From contig NZ_CP050695.1 in NCBI RefSeq assembly GCF_012044895.1, positions 2,076,501 through 2,140,500 of the forward strand: a stretch of DNA of 64,000 nucleotides, read 5' to 3'. Origin of the DNA: Aquisalimonas sp. 2447. GTDB lineage: Bacteria; Pseudomonadota; Gammaproteobacteria; Nitrococcales; Aquisalimonadaceae. The position numbers and the translations under genes were made by a program. A model generated the notes under the pieces. It did not search any database and was not told the origin of the DNA. It saw nothing but the letters and a program-made list of their open reading frames with translations. Positions within the stretch are counted from its first letter, which is position 1; the number at the start of each line of letters is the position of its first letter. Below, piece by piece: positions 1-9,298 of the stretch.

Positions 1-168
1 TCCCTGGTTGGTGTCGCGGCGAGCGTGTGGATTTCCCATCGGTAATCAGTGTCCTATGGTACAGAGGTTCCTGCGCTGCTGCAGCAGTCGGCTGACGGGG
101 ACAGGACACTAGACGGATGTTGTCATCGCGCTTCCCCGTCGGGAACGTTCTGGGTGAGAATACGCACC

Positions 169-1059
169 ATGAGATATCCCACTGTAGAAGAGTTTGTCGG
201 CAACACGCCCCTGGTGCGCCTCCAGCGCCTGCAGGGAGAAACGTCCAACACCATCCTGCTGAAGCTGGAAGGCAACAACCCTGCGGGTTCGGTGAAGGAT
301 CGCCCGGCCATGAGCATGATCCGCCGCGCCGAGGAACGCGGTGACATCAGGCCCGGCGACACCCTGATCGAGGCGACCAGCGGCAACACCGGTATCGCCC
401 TGGCCATGGCCGCGGCGATCCGCGGCTACCGCATGGTGCTGGTCATGCCCGAACACATGACCCAGGAGCGCCGTGCATCCATGCGCGCCTATGGCGCCGA
501 ACTGGTCCTGGTTTCCCAGGATGGTGGTATGGAAGAAGCGCGGGATCGCGCCATGGCCATGCAGGAGCGGGGCGAGGGCCGCGTGCTGGATCAGTTCGCC
601 AACGCCGATAACTGGCGTGCCCACTACGAGGGAACCGCCCCGGAGATCTGGCGTGATACCCAGGGCCGGGTCACCCATTTCGTCTCCTCCATGGGGACTA
701 CGGGGACCATCATGGGCACCTCCCGTTACTTCCAGGAGACGGCTCCCCACGTGGAGATCGTCGGCGTGCAACCTCGGGACGGCTCCCAGATCCCGGGGAT
801 CCGGCGGTGGCCGGAGGCGTATCTGCCGAAGATCTACGAGCCCGAGCGGGTGCACCGTATCATCGACGTGGGTCAGGACCAGGCCGAGGAAATGACCCGG
901 CGCCTGGCCGCGGAGGAGGGCGTGATGGCAGGCGTCTCCTCCGGCGGAACGTTGCATGCAGCGCTGGAACTCTCCGCGCAGGTGGAGAACGCCACCATCG
1001 TGAGCATCGTCTGCGACCGCGGCGACCGGTATCTCTCTTCCGGCGTTTTCCCGGCCTGA
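169..1059 (+). CDS. cysM: Cysteine synthase B (O-acetylserine sulfhydrylase)
   Basis: The 296-residue product is a cytosolic PLP enzyme that makes L-cysteine from O-acetylserine and sulfide or thiosulfate. The PLP lysine is K43 in NNPAGSVKDR, and the phosphate-binding loop is TSGNTG. Features typical of CysM rather than CysK are GIRRWPEAYLP and a C-terminal CDRGDRYLS. The frame stays open upstream to 49, but ATG 169 matches the CysM N-terminus, and the upstream extension shows no family similarity that I recognise. It is followed after 2 bp by the exonuclease gene and then rlmD, so it probably heads an operon. I could not assign its promoter in bases 1-168. Confidence 0.95.
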   Translation: MRYPTVEEFVGNTPLVRLQRLQGETSNTILLKLEGNNPAGSVKDRPAMSMIRRAEERGDIRPGDTLIEATSGNTGIALAMAAAIRGYRMVLVMPEHMTQERRASMRAYGAELVLVSQDGGMEEARDRAMAMQERGEGRVLDQFANADNWRAHYEGTAPEIWRDTQGRVTHFVSSMGTTGTIMGTSRYFQETAPHVEIVGVQPRDGSQIPGIRRWPEAYLPKIYEPERVHRIIDVGQDQAEEMTRRLAAEEGVMAGVSSGGTLHAALELSAQVENATIVSIVCDRGDRYLSSGVFPA

Positions 1060-1061
1060 CC

Positions 1062-1862
1062 ATGACTGTTTTCGTGTTCGACATTGAAACCGTCCCGGAT
1101 CTCGATGGCGTGCGGCGGTTGCACGATTTCGACGGCCTGGACGATGACAGCGTCACCGAGGCCGCGCTCGCCATGCGCCGGCAGGAAACCGGTGGTTCGG
1201 ATTTCCTCAAGCTCCACCTGCACCGCGTGGCAGTGATTTCCATCGCCATGCGCAGCGGCGACCGCTTCCGGGTGTGGTCGCTGGGCGAGGGTGGTGACGA
1301 TGAGGCGGATGTGATCCAGCGCTTCTACGACGGCATCGACCGCTTCACACCCACCCTGGTGTCCTGGAACGGCAGCGGTTTCGACCTGCCGGTGCTGCAC
1401 TACCGGGCCATGCTCCACGGCATCAGCGCTCCGCGGTACTGGGAGACGGGGGCCACCGAGCAGAGCTTCCGCTGGAACAATTACCTGAACCGGTTCCACG
1501 AACGCCACACGGACCTCATGGACATGCTCGCGGGTTTCCAGCCGCGCGCCAACGCACCGCTGGACGAGATTGCGACGCTGTGCGGCTTTCCCGGCAAGAT
1601 GGGCATGAGCGGCGGTCAGGTGTCCGAGGCCATCCGCCAGGGCAACTTCGCCGGCGTACGCGACTACTGCGAGACCGACGTGCTCAACACCTACCTGGTG
1701 TGGCTGCGGTTCCAGCTGTTCCGCGGGCACCTGGACGGTCCCGGCTACGCACGGGAATGCGCGCTGGTGCGGGACACCCTGGTCGCCGACGGTCGCGAGC
1801 ATCTGCACGCCTTCCTGGAGGCCTGGGAGCCGCATCGGCTTGAGGAAAGCGGGGATGTCTAA
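1062..1862 (+). CDS. Predicted 3'-5' exonuclease, PolB-exonuclease-like (DEDDy)
   Basis: The 266-residue product has the three exonuclease motifs of the DnaQ/PolB superfamily. ExoI is FDIETVPD at residues 6-13, ExoII is SWNGSGFDLP near residue 106, and ExoIII is YCETDVLNTY near 205, the tyrosine form. These carry the four acidic metal ligands. It most closely fits the stand-alone PolB-exonuclease-like family (PF10108). The substrate is unknown for this family, and a role in nucleic-acid proofreading or turnover is inferred. ATG 1062 begins exactly at the conserved beta strand. The 3' end overlaps the rlmD start by 8 bp, which suggests coupled translation. Confidence 0.8.
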   Translation: MTVFVFDIETVPDLDGVRRLHDFDGLDDDSVTEAALAMRRQETGGSDFLKLHLHRVAVISIAMRSGDRFRVWSLGEGGDDEADVIQRFYDGIDRFTPTLVSWNGSGFDLPVLHYRAMLHGISAPRYWETGATEQSFRWNNYLNRFHERHTDLMDMLAGFQPRANAPLDEIATLCGFPGKMGMSGGQVSEAIRQGNFAGVRDYCETDVLNTYLVWLRFQLFRGHLDGPGYARECALVRDTLVADGREHLHAFLEAWEPHRLEESGDV

Positions 1863-3186
1863 ACGTCGCCGTCGCTCCCGCGTTCCCATGGAGCCGCTGG
1901 ACGTGGCCGTCGATGGCATGAGCCACGAGGGCCGCGGCATCGCTCATGTGGATGGCAAAGCCACCTTCGTTCACGGTGCCCTGCCCGGGGAACAGGTGCG
2001 CATGCGCTACACCCGCTGCCACCGGCGCTTCGACGAGGGGCGTGTGGAGGCCGTACTGGAGCCCGCCCCGGAACGCATCGAACCCCGCTGCCCGAGCTTC
2101 GGTGTCTGCGGCGGTTGCAGCCTCCAACACATGCCGCCGGAGGCGCAGATCCAGTTCAAGCAGAGTGTCCTGCTGGAACAGTTCCAACAGTTCGGTGGCG
2201 TGGCGCCGGCACAGGTGCTGGAGCCGCTGACCGGGCCCATCTGGGGCTACCGCCGCAAGGCGCGTCTGGCGGTGAAGGATGTCCCCGCCAAGGGGCGGGT
2301 CCTGGTGGGCTTCCGCGAAAAGCACAGCCCCTATGTGGCCGACATGACCGAATGCCACGTCCTCGATCCTCGGGTGGCCGAGCGTCTCTCGGACCTGAGC
2401 GCGCTGGTGGCAGGGCTCTCCTGCCGCGACCGCCTGCCGCAGATCGAAGTGGCCATCGGCGACGACACCGTGGCGCTGGTGTTCCGTAACCTGCGCCCGT
2501 TCACCGAGGGCGATTACGCGGTTCTGGCGGATTTCGCCCGGGCCCACGACTTTGCCGTCTACGAGCAGCCCGGCAATGAGAACACGGTTGCTCCGATCTG
2601 GCCCCGTGAACCCCGCCTGGCCTACCGGCCAGCGCCCGGGGAGCCGGAGATCGTGTTCCAGCCCACGGACTTCACCCAGGTCAACCACGACATCAACACC
2701 GCCATGGTGGGGCGGGCCCTGGAGTACCTGGACCCGCAACCCGACGACCGGATCCTGGATCTCTTCTGCGGCCTCGGCAATTTCTCCCTGCCCCTGGCCC
2801 GGCGCGCGGGCACCGTGGTTGGGGTCGAGGGCGCTGAAGGGCTGGTGCAGCGTGCCCGGGACAACGCCGCGGCCAACGGGCTGGACAACGCCGCTTTCCA
2901 CGCCGCCGACCTCGCCCTGGACCAGGAACAGCCGGCCTGGTTGGCCGGGGGGTTCGACAAGATTCTGCTGGATCCACCCCGCTCCGGCGCGGCTGAGGTG
3001 ATCCCGCAGATTGCCGACCTTGGGGCCGGGACCATCGTCTATATCTCCTGCAATCCCGCCACACTGGCCCGGGATGCCGGCACGCTGGTCCATCACTACG
3101 GCTACCGCCTGGAGGCGGCGGGGGTGATGGACATGTTCCCCCACACCGCCCACGTGGAGAGCATGGCGGTGTTCCGGAAAGCTTGA
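1855..3186 (+). CDS. rlmD: 23S rRNA (uracil-1939-C5)-methyltransferase RlmD
   Basis: The 443-residue SAM-dependent methyltransferase forms m5U1939 in 23S rRNA. A TRAM RNA-binding domain occupies about residues 15-70. Next come the [4Fe-4S] cysteines C79, C85 and C88 (CPSFGVCGGC) and C167 (TECHVL). The SAM motif is LDLFCGLGNFSL, and the catalytic motif DPPRSGA is followed by SCNPATLARD with the nucleophilic cysteine. The start at ATG 1855 begins MSKRRRRSR, a basic N-terminus usual for RlmD, and overlaps the preceding gene. Neighbouring cysM and rlmD is a common gammaproteobacterial arrangement. Confidence 0.95.
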   Translation: MSKRRRRSRVPMEPLDVAVDGMSHEGRGIAHVDGKATFVHGALPGEQVRMRYTRCHRRFDEGRVEAVLEPAPERIEPRCPSFGVCGGCSLQHMPPEAQIQFKQSVLLEQFQQFGGVAPAQVLEPLTGPIWGYRRKARLAVKDVPAKGRVLVGFREKHSPYVADMTECHVLDPRVAERLSDLSALVAGLSCRDRLPQIEVAIGDDTVALVFRNLRPFTEGDYAVLADFARAHDFAVYEQPGNENTVAPIWPREPRLAYRPAPGEPEIVFQPTDFTQVNHDINTAMVGRALEYLDPQPDDRILDLFCGLGNFSLPLARRAGTVVGVEGAEGLVQRARDNAAANGLDNAAFHAADLALDQEQPAWLAGGFDKILLDPPRSGAAEVIPQIADLGAGTIVYISCNPATLARDAGTLVHHYGYRLEAAGVMDMFPHTAHVESMAVFRKA

Positions 3187-3237
3187 AACGCGTGTAATGC
3201 GACGAAAACGGGTTACAGGACACTGTAGGCAGGGACC

Positions 3238-3840
3238 ATGAGCAAGCCGCTGGATATCATCGACAGATCAGTCGTCTACGACGGATTCTTCAGCCTGGAG
3301 AAGATCCGCCTGCGCCATGGGCTGTTCGCCGGTGGCATGAGTAGCGAGATCACCAGGGAGCTGTTCCGTCGCGGGCGGGTGGCGGCGGTGCTGCCCTACG
3401 ATCCCGGGCTGGACGCCGTGGTTCTGGTGGAGCAGTTCCGCATCGGTGCCATGGAGGCATCGGCGGGGGCCTGGCTCCTGGAGACGGTGGCGGGTTACGC
3501 CGAGTCCGATGAGCCGGTTGATGCGGTGGCGCGTCGCGAAGCCGCCGAGGAGGCGGATCTCGAACTGCAGGAACTGCGACGCGTCTGTGACTACTACCCG
3601 ACGCCGGGGGCGTCGTCGGAACTGGTTAGCCTGTTCTGCGCCCGGGTGGATGCGTCCGCGGCGGGAGGCGTCCACGGACTGTATCATGAGGGCGAGGATA
3701 TCCAGGTGCACCTGGTGCCGTTCGAGGAAGCCATGGACCTGCTAGCCAACGGCGCCATCAACAGCGCCATGCCCATCATCGCACTGCAGTGGCTGGCGTT
3801 GCACCGGGAGGAACTGCGGGATCTCTGGCTGGACGACTGA
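3238..3840 (+). CDS. nudF: ADP-ribose pyrophosphatase (Nudix hydrolase) NudF
   Basis: The 200-residue Nudix hydrolase is expected to cleave ADP-ribose to AMP and ribose-5-phosphate. The N-terminal region (KIRLRHGLFAGGMSSEITRE) and the length match E. coli NudF. The Nudix box is G-YAESD-E-PVDAVAR-REAAEEADL, around residues 87-109. The penultimate box glycine is replaced by aspartate (EEADL instead of EExGL), while the catalytic REAAEE is intact. The ATG is preceded by a purine-rich AGGGA. The gene lies 51 bp after rlmD and converges with the next gene with only 10 bp between stop codons. Confidence 0.9.
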   Translation: MSKPLDIIDRSVVYDGFFSLEKIRLRHGLFAGGMSSEITRELFRRGRVAAVLPYDPGLDAVVLVEQFRIGAMEASAGAWLLETVAGYAESDEPVDAVARREAAEEADLELQELRRVCDYYPTPGASSELVSLFCARVDASAAGGVHGLYHEGEDIQVHLVPFEEAMDLLANGAINSAMPIIALQWLALHREELRDLWLDD

Positions 3841-3850
3841 TTGCGTCGGA

Positions 3851-4627
3851 TCAGCGGTCGATTCTCTCCACGCGCAGCCACCACTGGGTGCCTTCCTCGG
3901 AACGCCGGGTACTGTAACGACGCAGATCCCGTTCCTCGGACCGTTCCGCCTCCCCGGTGGAGCCCACCAGCAACCATTCTCCCAACTGTCCGCGTACCGT
4001 GGTGGTCACCCCGCTGCCGGAGCGGTCGCCGCTTTGCTGGAACGCCTCGCGAGTGGCGGCCAGTGCCACGGTGACATGGTCGCCGCGGACATCCGGCCGG
4101 GCATAGAAGCCGCGTTCGGCAGTGACGTACTCCCGGCTTTCGCCATGGCCCGGGCGGGCGCCGCCGAGGAGCAACTGCTCGCGGGTCCGGCCACGCTCCT
4201 CCCCGGCGGTGATGCGAACAGGCTCGCCGGACAGCCCGGTCACCACCTGTTCACCATCCGCCTGGCCGCGCTGACGTGTGCCGTGAATGCGGACCCCGTC
4301 CCGGTCGACACCGATCCCCTGGCGTTTCAGGTCCGTCGGCGAGCCGCTGCGCAGGGTGATCCGCACCGTCGTGGATGCGGAGTCCAGACGTTCCACGGCG
4401 GCACGGACCGCCGCCACGTCGTCCGCCGAGCCGCGCACCAGGATCTCGTAATCGTGGGGCACCATGGTGATGTCGTCGCCCACCAGGGATCGGACCTGAT
4501 CGATGACACTGGCCGCGGTACGGTGCTGGAGCTGCACGGACTCCAGCGAACGGGCCTGGGTGCTCGCAGCGCCGACGGCCAGGGCGACCGTCATCAGGGC
4601 CGCCAGCAGGGAGGAGGGCAGGGTCAT
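3851..4627 (-). CDS. Exported protein with a secretin-type N domain
   Basis: The 258-residue product has a Sec signal peptide: a hydrophobic core at about residues 5-20 and likely cleavage after TQARS. Residues 28-85 read LESVQLQHRTAASVIDQV through VRAAVERLD. This pattern fits the NolW/secretin short domain (PF03958) found in type II and III secretion and pilus secretins. No secretin pore domain follows. The rest is a beta-rich region of about 170 residues with many Thr/Val/Arg residues, ending WWLRVERIDR. Function is unknown; a periplasmic scaffold or accessory role is possible. The gene lies 19 bp after the next gene on the same strand, so the two probably form an operon. Confidence 0.6.
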   Translation of the reverse strand: MTLPSSLLAALMTVALAVGAASTQARSLESVQLQHRTAASVIDQVRSLVGDDITMVPHDYEILVRGSADDVAAVRAAVERLDSASTTVRITLRSGSPTDLKRQGIGVDRDGVRIHGTRQRGQADGEQVVTGLSGEPVRITAGEERGRTREQLLLGGARPGHGESREYVTAERGFYARPDVRGDHVTVALAATREAFQQSGDRSGSGVTTTVRGQLGEWLLVGSTGEAERSEERDLRRYSTRRSEEGTQWWLRVERIDR

Positions 4628-4646
4628 GGCATGCTCCGGGCCGCAA

Positions 4647-5132
4647 TCAAAGGTTTAGACGCCGAAGTTCAATGTCCGGTTCCCCTCGATCCCAGCGTTC
4701 GGTAAAACTCCGCTGCAGCCGGCGCGCCGTGGCACGGCCCTCGGGCTCCACCAGGGCAGCGTATCCGCTTCCCGCGTCCCAGCGGATCACGGCGCGGCCG
4801 TCGACGATCAGAAAGGCCGTATCATCGTCGGCGTGTTCGTCGGCGAGTCGGCGGATCTCCATGGCCGAGGTCAGCTGCTGGGCGAGGGTGGCCAAGCGGT
4901 GGCCGCGACGGGAAATTTCGCCACCATCACGGACCAGGATGCGGACCTCGGCGCGGCGGCCCCCGGTGACTGCCAGCTGACGCACGGCATCCACCACCTC
5001 AAGGCGGTCATACAGCGCCGGGTCCAGCTCCGGGCTGAGTATATCCACCTTGCGAAGGCCGGCGGTCATGAGTTCGTCCACGGCCTGGACCGCTTCGGCG
5101 ACGCTCTCCACACGATATCGGCTCGATTCCAT
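4647..5132 (-). CDS. Conserved hypothetical protein (DUF7931-like)
   Basis: The 161-residue protein has no signal peptide or membrane segment. It resembles small gammaproteobacterial proteins with an alpha/beta fold that often neighbour the secretin-domain protein seen downstream. Visible blocks are VDILSPELDPALYD, VRILVRDGGEISRRGH and FLIVDGRAVIRWD. This layout faintly recalls phospholipase-D-like or nuclease folds, but no HKD motif is present. Start ATG 5132 (MESSRYRVES) is chosen because the longer frame to 5192 would be translated out of a palindromic repeat. The biochemical function is unknown. Confidence 0.55.
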   Translation of the reverse strand: MESSRYRVESVAEAVQAVDELMTAGLRKVDILSPELDPALYDRLEVVDAVRQLAVTGGRRAEVRILVRDGGEISRRGHRLATLAQQLTSAMEIRRLADEHADDDTAFLIVDGRAVIRWDAGSGYAALVEPEGRATARRLQRSFTERWDRGEPDIELRRLNL

Positions 5133-5157
5133 CCGGTGCCCCCAATTGACAATACGG

Positions 5158-5276
5158 TTCAGTCGGAGAGGCGGCACTTCAGTCTCGGACACGCCGTGAA
5201 TACGTCCATGTAGGCTCGACTGCGGCCGTCCTGGCCGCAGACGGTCCGAGACTGAAGTGCCGCCTCCCCGACTGAA
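5158..5276. repeat. Long palindromic intergenic repeat with an inner hairpin
   Basis: Two 33-nt arms (5158-5190 and 5244-5276) are inverted copies with one mismatch. Between them, 5220-5227 and 5233-5240 form a second perfect 8-bp hairpin (CTGCGGCC, loop GTCCT). The element lies between purB and the DUF7931-like gene, both on the minus strand. It could act as a transcription attenuator or mRNA-stabilising structure, or be a non-autonomous mobile repeat. Confidence 0.8.
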
Positions 5277-5291
5277 TCACCGATTCCAGTC

Positions 5292-6665
<1,374 letters not shown>

Positions 6666-6706
6666 TTAACCTTGCTTGAGGGGGCGGCATTTGTTCCGGA
6701 GCGCGT

Positions 6707-6715
6707 ATTCTATCA
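6707..6715 (-). promoter_or_regulatory. Putative purB promoter, extended -10
   Basis: The minus strand reads TGATAGAAT, an extended -10 element (TGn plus TAGAAT) followed by an ACGCGC discriminator. It would start transcription about 40 nt upstream of the purB ATG. No good -35 was found, which is tolerable for extended -10 promoters. The fumC promoter should lie in the same 97-bp gap but could not be placed. Confidence 0.4.
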
Positions 6716-6756
6716 GCATGCGTCGAAACATCACCGTGGTGAAGGAGGGTTTGGCA

Positions 6757-8139
6757 ATGAGTGAGTTCCGCACGGAAAAGGACAGCATGGGTGAGCTGCA
6801 CGTCCCCGCCGATGCCCTGTACGGGGCGCAGACCCAGCGGGCCGTGGAAAACTTCCCGGTAAGCGGCATCGCCATGAGCAGGCCGTTCATTCGCGCCCTG
6901 GGGCTCATCAAGGCCACGGCGGCCGAAGTCAACCGCGACCTGGGGCTCATGGAGCCGGCGGTGGCGGATGCCATTGTCGCAGCGGCCACGGCGGTGGCCG
7001 AGGGTGAATACGACGCCCATTTCCCGGTGGACGTTTTCCAGACCGGCTCCGGCACCAGCAGCAACATGAACGCCAACGAGGTGATCGCGCACCTGGCGAG
7101 CCGGCAGGCGGGCATGACCGTTCATGCCAACGACCACGTCAACATGGGGCAGAGCAGCAATGACGTGATCCCCACGGCCATCCACGTGAGTGCCGCGCTG
7201 GAGTGCCGGCAGCGGCTGCTGCCCGCGCTGGAGCATCTGCAGCAGGTCATCGAGGCCAAGGCCGGCGAGCTTGCCGACGTGGCCAAGACCGGCCGTACCC
7301 ACCTGATGGATGCCATGCCGGTCACCCTGGGCCAGGAACTCGGCGGCTGGGCGGCGCAGATCAGCAGCAGCCGGCAGCGGCTCGCGGACACGCTGCCGCG
7401 GGTGGAGGCCCTGGCCCAGGGCGGCACCGCCGTGGGCACCGGGATCAATGCGCATCCCGACTTCGCCTCCCGCTTTGCCACTCGGCTCGCCGATCGCACC
7501 GGGCTCGGCTTCCACGCCATGGACGACACCTTCTACGGGCTCAGCAGTCAGGACACCGCCGTGGAACTCTCCGGGCAACTGCGCACCGCGGCAGTGGCCA
7601 TCATGAAGATCGCCAATGACCTGCGCTGGATGAACAGCGGCCCGCTGGCGGGGCTGGGCGAAATCAGCCTGCCGGCACTACAGCCGGGATCGAGCATCAT
7701 GCCCGGCAAGGTCAATCCGGTGATCCCGGAATCCGCTGCCATGGTGGCCGCCCAGGTCATGGGCAATGACACCACGGTGACGGTGGCCGGCCAGTCCGGA
7801 AATTTCCAGCTGAACGTGATGTTACCGGTGATTGCTCACAATGTACTGCAGAGCATTGATCTCCTGAGCAATACCGCACTGCTGCTGGGTGACCAGGCCA
7901 TCGCCGGCTTCGCGGTCAACCGGGCGAATCTGGATGACGCCCTGGCGCGCAACCCGATCCTGGTGACGGCACTGAACAGCGTCATCGGCTATGAGCTCGG
8001 CGCGAAGGTCGCCAAACGCGCCTACGCCGAGGGCCGTCCGGTACTGGACGTGGCCGAGGAAATGACCGACGTCGGCCGCGCCGAGCTGGAGCGGATCATG
8101 GACCCACGGGCACTCACCCGTGGCGGCATTCCGGAGTAA
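6757..8139 (+). CDS. fumC: Fumarate hydratase, class II
   Basis: The 460-residue iron-independent fumarase interconverts fumarate and malate in the TCA cycle. The signature GSSIMPGKVNPV contains the catalytic serine loop. The motifs TGSGTSSNMNANEV and AKTGRTHLMDAMPVTL supply substrate-binding residues. ATG 6757 is preceded at 6741-6748 by GAAGGAGG, a strong ribosome binding site, and begins MSEFRTEKDSMGEL as in other FumC proteins. The frame extends upstream to 6676 without family similarity. The gene ends in front of a palindromic repeat pair that separates it from the convergent reductase gene. Confidence 0.96.
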   Translation: MSEFRTEKDSMGELHVPADALYGAQTQRAVENFPVSGIAMSRPFIRALGLIKATAAEVNRDLGLMEPAVADAIVAAATAVAEGEYDAHFPVDVFQTGSGTSSNMNANEVIAHLASRQAGMTVHANDHVNMGQSSNDVIPTAIHVSAALECRQRLLPALEHLQQVIEAKAGELADVAKTGRTHLMDAMPVTLGQELGGWAAQISSSRQRLADTLPRVEALAQGGTAVGTGINAHPDFASRFATRLADRTGLGFHAMDDTFYGLSSQDTAVELSGQLRTAAVAIMKIANDLRWMNSGPLAGLGEISLPALQPGSSIMPGKVNPVIPESAAMVAAQVMGNDTTVTVAGQSGNFQLNVMLPVIAHNVLQSIDLLSNTALLLGDQAIAGFAVNRANLDDALARNPILVTALNSVIGYELGAKVAKRAYAEGRPVLDVAEEMTDVGRAELERIMDPRALTRGGIPE

Positions 8140-8187
8140 AGGCACCCGGCTGGCCCCCGCGCACCGTCCGGACTGTACGGCGGATCG

Positions 8188-8289
8188 TAGGGCGGACCTG
8201 TAGGGCGGACCTTCAGGTCCGCCGTCCAAGACATGCAAGCCAAAGAGGCCCGTCGACGCTCCATCGGCGGACCTGAAGGTCCGCCCTAC
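8188..8289. repeat. Paired inverted 24-bp palindromic repeats
   Basis: The unit at 8200-8223 is itself a hairpin (GGCGGACCT, loop TC, AGGTCCGCC). The unit at 8266-8289 is its exact 24-nt reverse complement. A truncated extra copy of about 12 nt (GTAGGGCGGACC) directly precedes the first unit from 8188. The element fills the gap between the convergent fumC and reductase genes and could terminate both transcripts. It resembles REP-like or MITE-like dispersed intergenic repeats. Confidence 0.85.
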
Positions 8290-8301
8290 GGTCGCAGGTC
8301 C

Positions 8302-9144
8302 TCATGCGACGGCGAAGCGGGCGAACTGTTGCTGGGCGCCGGCACCGGAGTCATCCAGGTACAGGGACTCCAGCACCAGATCCGTAGGCGGCGCGAGTGT
8401 CTCACCCTCGGCGATGGTGCTGTAGTGCTCGCCGGCGACGATCCGGTGACGCTGGGTCAGGAACAGGGTATCCAGCGCCCCCGCCTCCAGCAGACTGCGC
8501 AGAACGTAAGGCCCGGTCACCGAATAGGCCCGCGCATAGCCCAGCTCACCGAGGTGGCTTACCGCCGCGTCGCCGTGGACAGCCGGGCCGTCGTTCACGG
8601 CCACCACGTTGGCCCCGGAGGCCTCCAGGCGCCGCCGGGCTTCAGTGGGCGCGGCCTCCGTCGTCAGCACCGTTACCCGCCGTCCCTGCCGGAACAGGGC
8701 CTCGGGCAGATGAAAGTCCAGGCTGGCGGACAGAATGGCCACGTCCGGCTGCGGCGCAAGCCCCTGTTGCCGTCGCCAGACGTGGAGATCCCGGAACGGC
8801 GCCCGTGAACTCAGCGGTAGCACATCCTGGGCCGCGCCGAGGCGCAGATCGCGGAAATACCGGCCGCTGCTGATGAGGACGTCGGCGCGCGCCGCCAGTT
8901 CCTGAAACAACCGCCAGTCGCGGGGATCGCCAATGCTGGCGGGTACTCCCAGGCGGCCGGAGTCCGGGGCGGCGACCGCAATGCGCCCATCCAGGGTGGC
9001 GACGAAGTTGCTATAGACCCAGGGGCCGAAGTGACCACGGTCCGGTAACGCCATGTTCAGGTAAAGCCCCATCAGGGGCAGTGGCTCGCCTGGCCGCGGA
9101 AACACCGGTCGCACCGGGGCGCTGAAGTCGGGATCGTGGGTCAT
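8302..9144 (-). CDS. RibD C-terminal / dihydrofolate reductase-like pyrimidine reductase family protein
   Basis: The 280-residue product consists of one RibD-C domain (PF01872), the NADPH-dependent reductase fold used in riboflavin synthesis and related to dihydrofolate reductase. Typical segments are YSNFVATLDGRIA near the N-terminus, RADVLISSGRYFRD, and a C-terminal LDTLFLTQRHRIVAG. No deaminase domain is attached, so it is not a complete RibD, and its substrate is unknown. Start ATG 9144 has AGGA eight bases upstream, which is better than ATG 9153. No riboflavin genes lie nearby. It is divergent from the response regulator. Confidence 0.75.
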   Translation of the reverse strand: MTHDPDFSAPVRPVFPRPGEPLPLMGLYLNMALPDRGHFGPWVYSNFVATLDGRIAVAAPDSGRLGVPASIGDPRDWRLFQELAARADVLISSGRYFRDLRLGAAQDVLPLSSRAPFRDLHVWRRQQGLAPQPDVAILSASLDFHLPEALFRQGRRVTVLTTEAAPTEARRRLEASGANVVAVNDGPAVHGDAAVSHLGELGYARAYSVTGPYVLRSLLEAGALDTLFLTQRHRIVAGEHYSTIAEGETLAPPTDLVLESLYLDDSGAGAQQQFARFAVA

Positions 9145-9298
9145 GGCTTCCATCCTGCAACACAGCTGAGTCGCAGGACAGTAACAGAGCGCCGGGAGCG
9201 AAACATCCACGGATGACGTATCATGGCGCCGACGTGCATGGCACGGCGATGGCGAGCGATACACTGACGTCCCGACCGCACGGAAAGCGAGGAAATAG

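Noticed and set aside
48-110. 8-bp inverted repeat AGTGTCCT/AGGACACT upstream of cysM; ACAGGACACT occurs again near 3213
   Set aside because: The repeats are short and widely spaced; a 10-mer occurring twice in 64 kb is compatible with chance, and the context differs.
49-168. Extended N-terminus of the cysM frame
   Set aside because: The extra 40 residues do not resemble CysM, whose conserved start coincides with ATG 169.
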